Assembly: GCA_029582265.1 (NCBI GenBank)
Contig: CM055822.1
Location: 44,933,559 to 44,997,558, forward strand
Source of the DNA: Zoroaster sp. YZ-2022
Taxonomy: Eukaryota > Echinodermata > Asteroidea > Forcipulatida > Zoroasteridae
Length of the DNA: 64,000 bases
Direction of reading: 5' to 3'
Positions 1 to 10,836 of this stretch are shown piece by piece. The notes under the pieces were generated by a model. That model was not told the DNA's origin. It was given only the letters and a program-made list of their open reading frames with translations, and did not search any database. The stretch's first letter is position 1. The number at the start of each line of letters is the position of its first letter. Position numbers and translations under genes: made by a program.

Positions 1-8
1 ACAAAAAT

Positions 9-176
9 CTAATCAAGTGGAGCATTGTTTCCTGTTATCGCAATGTGTCCAGTGTATTGCTTATTGGGTCCACCATGGTTCACAACAATTATTTCTGATC
101 TAAATAGTTTTTCAAAAGTTTTGATTTGTAAAGCATCATCTGCATTGCGCTTTTGCCTTGGGTCTTGATGTTGTTT
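9..176 (-). CDS. C-terminal ORF fragment, unknown
   Basis: The minus strand is open for about 55 codons and ends in TAG at the left edge of the window. The predicted peptide has ordinary protein composition (for example FEKLFRSEIIVVNHGGPNK), but I do not recognise a family. There is no in-frame ATG near its upstream stop, so if real it would be the last exon of a gene or the remnant of a mobile element. The region is too short to exclude chance. Confidence 0.2.
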   Translation of the reverse strand, partial: KQHQDPRQKRNADDALQIKTFEKLFRSEIIVVNHGGPNKQYTGHIAITGNNAPLD

Positions 177-189
177 TCAAATATGATAA

Positions 190-1010
190 CTGGACATAGA
201 CCGCGCAAGTCTCGTGCGTATTCGACCATTTTGGGGACCAGTTGGTCTATTGCTCAAACTCCAAATTAACATTAAACCATTGATCTGTCTCTCGTTCAGC
301 CTATTTATACCTCCATGGTTTATGAAAACTGAAAAGGAGAATTAAAAAAAAAAAAAAAGTCATAACCATGATGTGGGTTTATGTCGCACTGTGGTTTGTA
401 AACATTGGATTTGTTGATGATAATCGTGTTATTTATTTTGATATTTTCTGCTTTACAGTAGAGAAAGTCAATTATCTGAAGTTGAGATATTTTGTTACTT
501 TGTTGTTAAATAAAACAAATTCTGAACGTATCTATTGTGGTTATGTTTCGTTATTGCTTAGTGTGTCTAACAATGTTCTGGTAGGAAAATAGAGATGTGG
601 GAAACAATCTGGTTAGTGTTACTGCTTTCTGTAGCACCATGGAAATGTTACAAAAGATTTGTGATGACTCTGGAACTAAGCCACAACTCTAAATAAATAT
701 CTTCATGGTTGCTACCTCAACTTTCTACTACATTAATAGGTGAACTTGGAAAAGATTTAAACCACCCACCATAATAATACAAAAATGTGCCTCAACCCTT
801 GCACAATACATGCACTAGGAAATAAATAGTGGCTTGTGCTGGTAGATCAGCCTTCACGCTTCAGTGGTTAAAAGTAGTACCGGCTACATATCGCCTGTCA
901 CTCAGATAAAGGGATTAAAAGCCACTGTTTGTCCAAGCAGATAAGAGGCGTGAGTTGGTAAACATGAAAAGGATGTGTGATACTTAATTTTTCTCTAATG
1001 GAGGATTCCC
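190..1010. other. No recognisable gene
   Basis: AT-rich sequence with an A-run near 340-357. A 74-codon plus-strand ORF at 368-592 has composition expected of random AT-rich DNA. I see no domain, splice structure or repeat here. Confidence 0.5.
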
Positions 1011-1018
1011 GTAATGAA

Positions 1019-1415
1019 TGTAAAAACAAATAACAAACAAAAAATCTCTGTAAAAAAACAAACATTTTCCACAATTCGATTGTATTTTTACAAATTTTAT
1101 GTTCAATAACAAAAGTATGGGTAAAAATCAACAAAATATGTAAAAATACAAACTTATTACATCAAAAACAAAAACGAAAAATGTAAAAGCAAATAACAAA
1201 CACAAAATCTGTGTAAAAAAACAGAAACTTTCCACAATTCGATTGTTATTTTACAAATTTTATGTTTAATAACAAAATTATAGGTGAAAATCAACAAATT
1301 ATGTAAAAATACATAAATATTTACAGAAAGAGGTTTATTTACATCAAAAACAAAACAAAAAACATGTAAAATCAAATAACAAACAAAAAATCTGTGTAAA
1401 AAAACAGAATTTTTT
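1019..1415. repeat. AT-rich tandem repeat, ~162-183 bp unit
   Basis: Copies begin at about 1019, 1181 and 1364, each with ATGTAAAA followed by CAAATAACAAAC and then a TGTAAAAAAACA block. The first unit is about 162 bp, the second about 183 bp, and the third is cut after about 50 bp. The array stops exactly where the Tx1-like reverse transcriptase sequence begins (about 1416), so this is either the 3' tail of that LINE or a satellite into which it inserted. Confidence 0.7.
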
Positions 1416-2610
1416 TTACAGTGTGGATGATGTCGCTGGCGTCGTACCAACGTCCACTCGAAGGATGAAGGAGATGACGAACCTGTACAGGAGCCGTAAA
1501 TGACAGAGAAACAACTCCCCAAAGCCCATGGCCTTCATTGTGTTAACAAGATAGCCGTGGTCAACGTTGTCGAAAGCTTTTTTTTGATCGAGGTTGACCA
1601 CGGCTAACGGGGTGTCGTTAAGATCCAAGTACATTAAAATGTCTCGGATCAAATTGATGTTGTCATAGATCGACCGCCCCGGTACACAATATGTTTGATC
1701 TTCGTTAACGACGCTGTGAATGCACTGTTTGAGCCTGCTGGCGAGCAACCTGGCATAAATGTTATAATCGGTGTTAAGAAGGGAGACCGGACGCCAATTG
1801 GCAATGTCTGAAAGGTCTTCCTTCTTGGGAATTAAAGTAATGACTGCACGAGAAAAGGAACGGGGAAGGGAGCCGGAAGTGAAAGAAAAATTGAGAACAG
1901 AAAGAAGATCATTTTTAAGAAGGGGCCAAAAACATTGAAAAAATTCGGAGCTAAGGCCATCGAGGCCGGGGGATTTGTTTTTGCCAAGTTGCTCGACAGC
2001 AAGGTCAAGTTCCTCAAGAGACAGAGGACAATCAAGGTCCTCCGCATCCTGAGGCTCAAGCCTATTGAGGTCCTCGGTGATTACATCAAAGGCACTCTCG
2101 TCAGTCGGTACTCGACTATATAGATTTTGGTAGAAGGAGTGGATGTGGGTTTTTATTTCTGTTGGGTTTTCAGTGATAGTGCCAGAGGGGAGTCGTATTT
2201 TAGAGATAGATTTGGAGATTGAATTGTTATTTTCAAGGTTAAAGAAGTAAGATGTGGATGAGTCAGTTTCATTTAGGTGTTTAAAGCGTGATCTGACGAG
2301 AGCGCCTTGAGCTTTATTTTTAAGATGTTCATTTAGAATATTCTTTTGCTCCTGGAGGACCTCTTTGGCCTGAGGCGTGAGATCTGGCGCAGACTGTAAT
2401 TTTTCAATTTTTTGGTTCAGTTCAGTCATAACCCCTCGTCTTTCTTTAGCAATTTTTTGGCTGTATTTTAGGGTAATGGATTTTATGTGGGACTTGCCAA
2501 AGTCCCACCACGAGGAGAGATTGGGAAAATTATTTTTTTGATGCTGCCAATTGGCCCAGAAGTTAGAGATTATTTCTTTGTATGAATTGTCGGAAAGAAG
2601 GGAGTTATTA
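1416..2610 (-). pseudogene. LINE reverse transcriptase, truncated (Tx1-like)
   Basis: From the frameshift near 2610 the frame reads through a linker (NFWANWQHQ) into an RT domain whose first ATG is at 2429. Visible blocks are NKSPGLDGLSSEFFQCFW (fingers), AVITLIPKKEDLSDIANWRP, LLNTDYNIYARLLASRLK, EDQTYCVPGRSIYDNI, and motif A NLDQKKAFDNVDH with its catalytic aspartates. The open frame stops at 1416 without the YADD box. The 3' part was lost by deletion or replaced by the tandem repeat at 1019-1415. Confidence 0.85.
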
Positions 2611-2615
2611 AAATG

Positions 2616-3404
2616 TTAGTAGGGTACCCTCTGGCAAGCAGAGGGGAGCTTAATTTGAAGGGAGATAGCAGAATGGTCAGAAAGAGTGCAAGGTATGATT
2701 TTGGAAGAATGGACAGAGGATAAAATATTGTGTGGGCCATAAAAACGATCGAGTCTGGCTCGGGAGGAGCCAGACTTGGACGAGGGGTTATTTCTGAACC
2801 ATGAAAATGTTTGTACACCTGGGTTAAGGCTGCGCCAGATATCACGCAACGACATTGCACTCACCGCGTCGCTGAGGGCACATGCAACTCTGGGTCGATG
2901 CTCGACCGGCATGCGCAGACGGTCGACAACTGGGTCCTCCGTGCAATTGAAGTCACCTCCGATGACGATGAGGCCGTCGTCAGCAAGCTGAGCACAATGC
3001 TCGCGGAAGGACTGGATAGAGTCTAAAGCTAGTTTGTCATTCTGCGGGATTAAGAAATTGTAAAGATAGAAAAAGGTGTTATTAGTCCTGATTTTTGTGA
3101 AAAGAATGTGTCCATTCGAGATAATTTTAGAAGTAACAATAACTGTATTTGAGTTTTTAACTAAGGTTGTTATTCCCCACCCACAGGTGGGGCTTGGGGC
3201 ACACAGGGGAGTGTACGGCCACATTTTCCATACGGGGCTGTGTGAAGTTAAAAAATGGGTTTCTTGAAGGAAGATTATATCTGGGGAATTACAAAGATTT
3301 TCTACATATGTTTTGATGGAAGCATTTTTCAAAGTGGCCGTACATCCTCCCGTGTTGAGGGTGAGCAACGACAGCGTCATCGCAAGGAGTAGTGAAAAAT
3401 ACAT
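2616..3404 (-). pseudogene. LINE endonuclease domain (Tx1-like ORF2 N-terminus)
   Basis: About 262 codons. Hallmarks of the exonuclease-endonuclease-phosphatase fold are visible in order: LLTLNTGG near the N-terminus, the catalytic glutamate in FLQETH (about residue 50), IVIGGDFNCT in the middle, RLDRFYGP, and the terminal SDHSAISL motif. In living elements this enzyme nicks target DNA to prime reverse transcription. The frame ends shortly after the SDH motif. A single frameshift near 2600-2640 connects it to the RT frame, so the copy cannot make a full ORF2 protein. Confidence 0.85.
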
Positions 3405-3504
3405 GTAGAAAGGAATGTTTATTTCTGTAGAGTCCTTACGAGTTTTACCAGTCTCTGCTGCATGCTTTTAGATAAGCTTGGGTGGGTTCTGAGGGGTTTT
3501 AATT

Positions 3505-3830
3505 CGTCACCGTTTTCACGACTAGCAAAAGTGTACAAAAATCGTCATATTACCGATTTTTCAATTTTTATACAGTAGGCTTAAGTGTATTGAGATCTAC
3601 CATTTCGCAGGATTTTAAATTTGGAAAGTGATTATTTTGGCGGGAAAATAGACATTTAGAAAACGTTAAAAGCAGCCAAAGTACATTTTTTGTTTTCACG
3701 AAGAGCCAAAGTTTACATTGCCTTTTCGTGAAAACGACACAGCGGCGCAGAGCGTTTTCACGAAGAGCGAAAATGCATATTTACCATGTCATGTTACGCA
3801 GTGCTTGGTGAAATCGTTTTCACGAAGAGA
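3505..3830. repeat. GTTTTCACGAAG motif cluster 1
   Basis: Contains CCGTTTTCACGA at about 3508, TTTTCACGAAG at 3693, 3755 and 3817, and an inverted near-copy (CTTTTCGTGAAAACG) at 3722-3736. Copies are usually followed by AG/GC and CAAA or GAAA and are often preceded by GCGC. The same motif recurs at 20.47-20.90 kb and 22.87-23.38 kb, where it forms terminal inverted repeats. Confidence 0.75.
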
Positions 3831-4222
3831 GAAAGTTCTGCACGCGCCGTCTGCTTAACGTTGTCAAGGTAAAAAGAAACCTCCTTCTCTGATGCACAAG
3901 TAAATACCGCCTTTGTTTTACGCACGCACCGGATTTATAGAGAACGATACGATACTAGAGCACAGTAATGGCGCGCCTCGAGCTTGGTGAGTTTGTTATA
4001 GCTCGTAAAAATGCGGGCTTTAAGTTTTAAGCTGATACTATGGTCGGTAAACATTCAATCCTGCTGACAATTAAGGTAACATTTAAATACAGCTCTTGTT
4101 CTTCAAAATAGACTCCAAATGTCATGCTTCAACTTTTATTAGGCCTAGACTAGTGATTGTGACCGGACACACGTACACGTCGTGCAAACTGGCGTTACAT
4201 TTGTACAGTACGGTAGGCGTAT
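3830..4222. other. No recognisable gene
   Basis: Unique-looking sequence between the motif cluster and the next inverted-repeat element. No ORF, splice structure or RNA gene recognised. Confidence 0.4.
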
Positions 4223-4485
4223 TATCAACTGCTCCCCCTCCCCCCGGGCTGCCCCACCCAAGATGTGGTGATTGTCACTTTTGAAGTAACAAAATCCCCA
4301 CCCCTTGGGCAAATTTTTAGTGACATTCCCCGACATACATGGGTGGGGCACCCCCACCTAATGGCTTTGAACTTGTGAAAAAAGTCAATGGCAAAATGAG
4401 TGAATCCCCACCCTGGGTCTTGAAAAATGTGACCAAACCCCCACATAAGACCTGGGGCAGCCCGGGGGGGGGGGAGCAATTGATA
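4223..4485. mobile_element. MITE-like element with ~33-bp GC-rich TIRs
   Basis: The left end (4223-4256, TATCAACTGCTCCCCC...) and right end (4453-4485) are inverted copies that share a G/C homopolymer followed by CGGGCTGCCCCA. The 196-bp interior has no coding potential and carries several CCCCACCC blocks. Length and TIRs fit a non-autonomous DNA transposon. I cannot assign a superfamily or a clear target-site duplication. Confidence 0.65.
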
Positions 4486-4710
4486 GGTGCATAACGTTAA
4501 AGTAGGCAAATTGTCAGTATAAATTACATGTCATGGCGGATCGTGTTGTTATGGGCCCGGTTAATTATACATGTAATTTATTTTGACTTGCCAAACTAGT
4601 TGGCGACAGTTAAGAACATGTAGGTATGTCAAAGATAGAGGGCAGGGTTTTGAATTTTCTTGAGAAATTTTTGGGTAGGCGTAGCCCTAGGCCTACAAAG
4701 AAAATGCAGT

Positions 4711-4783
4711 GTCGGGGAACTAGACAATCGAGTGCCGTAACAAGTGGTTATTGTTACGGCACTCGACTGTCTAGTTCCCCGAC
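4711..4783. repeat. Near-perfect inverted repeat (31-bp arms, 11-nt loop)
   Basis: Arm 4711-4741 (GTCGGGGAACTAGACAATCG...) and arm 4753-4783 are reverse complements with one mismatch, separated by AAGTGGTTATT. Transcribed from either strand it would fold into a stable hairpin. Possible explanations are a foldback transposon end, two abutting TIRs after internal deletion, or a small-RNA hairpin. Confidence 0.9.
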
Positions 4784-5752
4784 GTAATGGTATTCAACGT
4801 CACGATCTTTGCTGTTGGAACCAAATGGTTCTCGGACTTTATTTTCCTTTGAAAAAATTCTCCAAAGAATGGAAAAAAAATAAGGTGAAGGTGTTGACAA
4901 AAGTCTGGGTGTACATGTACATGTATGTGTGTTTCATTAAAAAAATGTATTTTTTTATAAAGAAAATTTCAAGAATCATAATGTATAATTATAAAACATT
5001 TAGCAGACAAAAAAAACACAGTCATGTACTAGCTTGGTGTTGGGTAAAACATGTACTAATGGAAGATGAAACTTATCAGCCGTGTTTCTCATTTCCTTCC
5101 CGTTTTATTCATCTTTGGTTTAATTGTCATGCAGATGCAGTGTATGTGCCGTAGGGACCAATGAGGACTCCACTACTCGGAATGCGCCACAAAAGAAGAA
5201 GACAACAAGGGTATCCATTTTTTAATTGGTATTTTGAAATATATAAAATGGTTTATCAATGCTTGTGCACACCTTGCTTTATATTTGTGCTCTTAAAACG
5301 AACATAATTATATCGCCCTCAACATGAAGAGTTTATATCCAATTCACGACATATCCACTTGAAAAACTGGAAACATTTGCACGGTTATGAAACTTTAAAT
5401 AATTAAAAACAGTACAACAGCCCTTTCATTTTATGGATTTCCTAAGTTGTGTTTAAGTATGTACCACCTTCAAAAGTGCTTTTGGAAAGCCAGGAGAGAG
5501 CAGGAATCTAAACGGGAATAAAATGGCATATGTTGCATTTTAATTATGGAAATTTACTCCTTAATCCAGTGTTTTAATTTTAAATTGTAATATTTGTTTT
5601 AATTTTAATTGTATACTGGTTTCTTTGTTATGATTGCCTGAGTATAATCTGTTTTATGAACTTTGTGTATAATTTTTAAGATTTATAAGTTTCAAAGTGT
5701 TCTGAAATCATTTTTCAGTACTGTGAATGCAAATTACTTTGTTTGATTTCAG
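4784..5752. other. Upstream intron/intergenic DNA, possible small 5' exon
   Basis: AT-rich. A short stretch around 5161-5210 could be an upstream exon. It has an ATG at 5161 in an acceptable context and a GG/GTATCC donor at 5211, and the ATG frame would leave phase 2, which fits the acceptor at 5751-5752. This rests on phase alone. The 136-codon ORF at 4744-5154 shows no protein-like features. Confidence 0.25.
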
Positions 5753-5994
5753 TCTGAAGCCTGGCAAAGATGTCCTGGTATTGTGGGAAAAAGACAACAC
5801 CAAAAATGTGGTCGCTGCAGAAAATCTGACTTACTCAGGAGATCTTCAGGTTGGCACAGCAGTGACTATGGCTTGGAAGGATGGTGAATGGCTGGGGCAT
5901 GTCATAGATTTGGAGTCCGACTCCAAATCAGAATCAGACTCTGAGTCAGATGACATTCCTTTGGCGACGTTGTCTAACAAAAGCATACAAAACA
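5753..5994 (+). CDS. N-terminal exon of the transposase-like gene
   Basis: The exon is bounded by the acceptor TTTGATTTCAG at 5752 and the donor GTAAGTG at 5995. It encodes about 80 residues starting LKPGKDVLVLWEKDNTKNVV, with a second conserved-looking stretch (VGTAVTMAWKDGEWLGHVID) followed by an acidic Ser/Asp/Glu tract (ESDSESDD). This pattern, a small beta-rich KW-type module plus acidic linker, is what I recall at the start of the large invertebrate proteins whose body lies at 13-15 kb. It ends in phase 1. Joining it to the exon at 11064 keeps the frame open, which supports one gene with an intron of about 5 kb. Upstream exons and the start codon are not established. Confidence 0.55.
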
Positions 5995-6074
5995 GTAAGT
6001 GTGTAGTTTTTATATATTTTTTATTATGCATTTTTCATAACCACTGTATTCTAGTCATGTCAGCTGGCTTTAAG

Positions 6075-6170
6075 CCTTACCTATGTGGGCTTTGAACCCA
6101 CAACTCCCTGCTTACTATACTAGAGCAGATGTATTAACCATTTAATCACTAAACTCACCAGGTCAGCTAA
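6075..6170 (-). repeat. tRNA-derived SINE fragment
   Basis: On the minus strand GGTTCAAAGCC at 6088-6098 matches the RNA polymerase III B box GGTTCRANNCC exactly. About 45 bases upstream is an A-box-like TTTAGTGATTAAATGG. The stretch between resembles a degenerate tRNA body. It lies in the intron after the exon at 5753-5994. It could also be a tRNA pseudogene. Confidence 0.5.
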
Positions 6171-6298
6171 TACATGAACTTGATACAGCAAGATGATGTG
6201 GAAGACTTTGTGGGTTTGAAACCCACCCAAACAAGCGTGTGTTTATAAGTTGGTTTTGATTTGTGTTTGAAACAATTTACAAAAAAGACATGCCCATA

Positions 6299-6712
6299 TA
6301 GTTGGGTCATCTGGAGCAATTCCGTGACCGTGGAAAGCGAAGGTTCGTTTCTCAGTGGATTCGTCTTCTGTGAAAGTTAAATAACAAAATTAGCGGGGGT
6401 GTCCCTTGCGAAAGTGTGGGCGGAATCCGTGAGAGCCCAAAATTCAAAATGGCCGACAGCGGCCATTTTGAATTTTTTTTTTTCAATGATTTTGCCTACA
6501 GTGGTGCTCAGTATATGATTTCTATGGTTTTTTGGGTCGAGGAATTCATATTTGATGTCAATTTGATGATTTGACCTGGTTTTGACCTTCAAATCTAAGA
6601 TGGCCGCCGATTTTGAGCTCACAAAGGTCAATTTATCAAATTCGTCGTATAGCCTTCATATTATGGTCTAATGAAAGCTCTGATCATGCTGAGTTGAATG
6701 ATGGACAGTAAA
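6299..6712. repeat. Left terminal inverted repeat (414 bp)
   Basis: Reverse complement of 10423-10836. Contains GGCGGAATCCGTGAGAGCCC and a short internal palindrome (AAAATGGCCGACAGCGGCCATTTT) plus AAGATGGCCGCC. Immediately inside (6726-6772) are four AGGTCA half-sites. Confidence 0.9.
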
Positions 6713-7175
6713 ACTACAATCAAGTTCACAGAGGTCATCTCAGAGGTCATCTTAGAGGTCAAAAGGTCAACGTTTTTGGTTGATGAGAAATGAACATTGT
6801 TCACTTCATTGGTTAGAAAATTATAGGGCATGTACGACTATAAGTGTGAGGAGCCCCACATAGCCCTGCGTACCTTTATGATTGTTTAAATATTGACAAT
6901 GTTTCCCGTTTTACTATTTATATTTACTGTTTTTGCTGTTAGAGATTAGATGTTTCATGTCTTTAGTGTGTTACTCTATTACCTATGCTGATGCAGACAC
7001 TAATTACAGGTCGATGAGTGGTGGCGCTCTTTTGTTTAAGCTTAGTTATGAGTGACCTACTTAACCTAAAGGTCAATACTCCTGAAACTATAAAAAGACC
7101 CCTGATGACGCGCCTCCTGCAAAGCTCGTCAAGAAGGAAATCTCTGCACAGCTGAAGCAAAAGTGTGCAGAGCTG

Positions 7176-10132
7176 ATGCAGGTCCAGCAATATAGATGTC
7201 CCCCTGGTAGCAAAAGTGAACCACCAGCTCGTTCCATGGTAGATCCACCGGTGAATGGCATGGCTCCACAGCGTGCTCGCTCTGTGATACATGCACTGTC
7301 TCGTGCAGACAATAATGGTGCAAGACCATCACCTGATGAGCAGCAGGTTCCAGCATACAGTGGTGCCCAGTCCTGCCGCCATCCACCACCCAACAAGAGC
7401 CAGCCATACTACCACACGACCTACAACGAACCTCCAAGCAAATCAGTGGTGCATGACATTATGGTGAAACTAGTGGAGGCTATGCGGGAGAAGAGTATTC
7501 CTTTCTCCTTCCTTGTTGGTGACATGCCCACCTACAAGACGATCGTGCAGCTCAAAGCGGAGAATTCAAAATTGTTCAAGGACATAATTCCGATTCTCGG
7601 TGCGTTCCACCAGCAGATGTCCTACATCTATGCTATCTATAAGAGATTCAAGGGCTCTGGCATGGCATACACTCTAGTTACAGCAGGGATAGTAGCTGCT
7701 GGGTCTGTTGACCAGGCACTACGAGGGAAGCACTACAGACGGGGCGTGCGATGCATCATGCTCTGGAGAGAGGCTCTTATCCATAACCGTCTGAGAAAAA
7801 TTCTTGAGCATGGGGAAGTATCAGAAGACATCAAGTTTAACCTTGACAGTCTGCGCAATGCACTTACTGAGACCCAAGAGGCTCTACATGAATTGCACAA
7901 TGATCTCCAGGATGATGTCGACATAAAGGAGCTGATGAACAAAGACATGGGAGACGTCTGGGTCTCGTTCATGGAAATGACGGACCCTCTCATCCAAAAT
8001 ATTGATGCATGTCATGCACGAAATGGCTCAGAGTACCTATCATCAACATACGACATGTTGCCTGGACTGATGGCATACGACAACCATGACTATGGGAGGT
8101 GGTTGCCAGATTATTGGACGATGCTGTCTTCACTGTCAGATGAGCAAATGGCCTTTTTCAATGATCACTTCGCACAGTCGATGACAGGGCTACCCTACTC
8201 ATGCCAGCCACTAGACCTTTGGATAGAAATGACTATGAATCTGAACTCAAAGCTGAAACAAGGATGGCTTCAGCTTCTGCAGAATGAGAAGCAACTGTTC
8301 TCAACAACAAGGAATGCAAACAATGTCGCGAGGGTAAAAGCTACTGTGAATCGGAATCTCAAATGCCAGCGTCGCCATAGGAAGCATGTTGAGTGCCAAC
8401 CAGCAAGAATGAACAAGGATGAGCAGGCAGTTCAGGACCTGCAGGCATGCATGACAGATTTTGAAGCTGAGCCATTTGATGAATCCAAACCAACACTGAG
8501 GTCACTACAGTCTGGCCTGGTCGCCTCACCAGAGCTTGTCCATGACCTCAAGATGGCACTACCAGATGGTCAAACTCAAGCTGAAACCCTCTTGCAAGAG
8601 TGAGTGTTCACCAAGACCAAACCTCTCACTGCAAGCATCCACAGGAATAACAGACGAAATTTTGCGAGTGAGCAGATATGTTCCCACCTGGTGCGTCGAT
8701 GAAGGTGGCCCAGATGGAGAGGTCTGGGATGGCAGCCCTGGTAGACCTGGCGGAGGGGTCAGGTATGATCCAACTTGAATCAGCCCTTGAGGGGCGCGTG
8801 ACTGAGGAGTGCCTAGCAATGTACAATGTAGATGGGTCATTGCGCAAAACTAGTAAGAGCAAGTTGTTACAGCTGTTCAACCTAGACCCAGTTGCTGAGA
8901 AACCACGGGACCACCGGGACCACATCAGCCTTGTGGACATGGGGCTGATCTGGCGGTTAGCCACCCCAACACCTGAGGACCGTGAGGCTAGGAAGAGGGA
9001 TTGACTCAGAGTACCGCTGGACTGACTACTTGGATAAGATCTGCGCTATCATCATCTCATGCCATGCTGATGCACGCCTCATCATCCTCGTCAACGACAA
9101 GTATGACCTTCCCTTCAACATCAAGGATGATGAACACGATCGACGGGCAGCAAAATATCCACATATCCCAAATGTTTTTCCGAAGCCAGAAGATATATTC
9201 CCCGGAACTGTTTAGTTCAACAAAATAATGGTCAACTCAGCAACCAAGGTCAGACTGCAGAAGCTTATGATGAAACAATGAAAACACAAATTTGTCGGGT
9301 GCGAGGTGGTGTCATATACTGTGAGGGCGAGACGTCAACTAACCTGAGCACTTGCGTGACGAGCAGGGACTACGGATTCAAGCATCCAGAGGCAGATACA
9401 ATGCTGCTCTCTGCCTATGCCAAGCTGAGGACCGAGAACTACACTGAAGCTGTCGTTCTAGACAGCGGGGACACAGATGTGTATGTCCAAGCGGCTTATG
9501 TCTCGCATCAACTCCGAGGTTATCTGCTTATTAAACGCAAGCATGAGTTAATCAATTGCCATACCATGCTCTCAGAAGATGTTGCAAATATCATCATAGC
9601 TCTCCATGTGATCACTGGCAGTGACCACACATCAGGGTTCTTTGGTCACGGGAAAAAGCGATTGTTGCAGAAAGTTATCAATGATACTGAGGCGAGAGAG
9701 CTCCTGGGACGAGTGGGTGAGAGTCTGGAGTTACGGAGCGAAGTCAAAGCTGTTATGAAAACCTTTGTCTTCTCCAAAGTTTATGCTGAAAGTGCAGAAG
9801 TTTCCTGCAGGCAGGCCAGAGCTTCAAAGTGGCACAAACTGAAAAAGAAGAGTACGCTCCGCCTCCCACCTGATGATGACACGTTGAATCAGCATGTGAA
9901 AAGGACAAACTACATTACATATTGCCAGCTCCATTACAACTTGCTAAAGCATCCGTACCCCATTGGCCATGGTTGGGAAATCATAAATGGGAAGTGCCGA
10001 CCAGTGCGCCACACCCTGCCACCCTTGCCCCACAAGCTCACACCTCGTGACTGTTCAGATAATAGCAGCGATGGGAGTAGTAGCGATGATGACAGTGAGT
10101 TTGGAGAATCAACAGATTCGGATAAGGAGTAG
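7176..10132 (+). pseudogene. Transposon protein with XPG/FEN-like nuclease domain, broken
   Basis: One ancestral reading frame of about 980 codons. It is interrupted by nonsense codons at 8601-8603 and 9213-9215 and by frameshifts near 8690, 8998 and 9270. The frame is open upstream to 7086, so the true start may precede the ATG at 7176. The N-terminal half contains LVGDMPTYKTIVQLK and LGAFHQQMSYIYAIYKRF (7519-7660), KHYRRGVRC and YGRWLPDYW. The C-terminal part has EADTMLL (about 9389), LDSGDTDVYV (about 9461) and TGSDHTSGFFGHGKK (about 9614), matching the acidic residues and GxDY..GxGxK loop of XPG/FEN nucleases, then an acidic tail. I have seen the same architecture in many uncharacterised cnidarian, mollusc and amphioxus proteins. 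Function as the transposition enzyme is inferred from the TIRs around it. Confidence 0.75.
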
Positions 10133-10422
10133 CGGTCTATTAGTTAGTATTCATTGTTAAGTTGTTATGTTGTTAAGTCAGGAAAGCGCTTTAGTTCCTA
10201 AATGTGGTACATTTAATATAGGAAGAAAGCCTGAGGACCAATAATTGACTGTCAACTTGAACTTTGAAGTACATGTACCGTAATCTTTAATCGGGCAGTG
10301 CCTAGTAATGACAAATTTTGCATACCCATGTATTCCAATACACTCATTTCATCAATTAGTTCGTTGGGTCATTTCCAGTAATTTTGTTACCATTATGAAC
10401 TCTGAGATGAATTGTGTGTTCT

Positions 10423-10836
10423 TTTACTGTCCATCACTCAACTCAGCATGATCACAGCTTTTATTCGACCATAATATGAAGGCTATACGACGAATTTGAA
10501 AAATTGACCTTTGTGAGCTGAAAATCGGCGGCCATCTTGGATTTGAAGGTCAAAACCAGGTCAAATCATCAAACACACATCAGATATGAATTCCTCGACC
10601 TAAAAAACCCTAGTAACCACATACTGAGCAGCACTGTAGGTTAAACCAATGTAAAAATAATTTTCAAAATGGCCGCCGTCGGCCATTTTGGATTTTGGGC
10701 TCTCACGGATTCCGCCCACACTTTCGCAAGGTACACCCCCGCTAATTTTGTTATTTAACCTTCATAGAAGACGAATCCACTGAGAAACAAACCTTCGCTC
10801 TCCACGGTCACGGAATTGCTCCAGATGACCCAACTA
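10423..10836. repeat. Right terminal inverted repeat (414 bp)
   Basis: Reverse complement of 6299-6712; similarity stops at the ACTGTCCATC block on the inner side. Differences from the left arm are scattered, so the insertion is not very recent. Confidence 0.9.

Larger units (their letters stand above)
1416..3404 (-). mobile_element. Tx1-like LINE fragment (EN plus partial RT)
   Basis: On the minus strand an AP-endonuclease-like domain (2616-3404) is followed by a reverse transcriptase (1416-2610), the standard ORF2 order of L1/Tx1 non-LTR retrotransposons. The wording of the RT core (LLNTDYNIYARLLASRLK) is typical of the Tx1/L1 group. The element is broken by a frameshift between the two domains and lacks everything after RT motif A, including the catalytic YxDD box and the C-terminal domain. 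ORF1 is not seen upstream. A second, plus-strand copy of the same clade lies at 47.0-52.1 kb. Confidence 0.85.
6299..10836. mobile_element. Complete 4.5-kb DNA transposon with 414-bp TIRs
   Basis: Terminal inverted repeats at 6299-6712 and 10423-10836 start TAGTTGGGTCATCTGGAGCA and match over their whole length apart from scattered substitutions and small gaps. The trinucleotide ATA flanks both ends (6296-6298 and 10837-10839) and could be a 3-bp target duplication. A TA duplication with ends at GTTGGG is the alternative. The interior holds one long broken coding region on the plus strand with a C-terminal XPG/FEN-like nuclease signature. That combination recalls the Academ superfamily, but the assignment is inference. 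The element sits inside the intron of the gene at 5753-15267. Confidence 0.85.

Noticed and set aside
368..592. 74-codon plus-strand ORF
   Set aside because: Composition matches AT-rich noise, with no homologue, promoter or splice context recognised.
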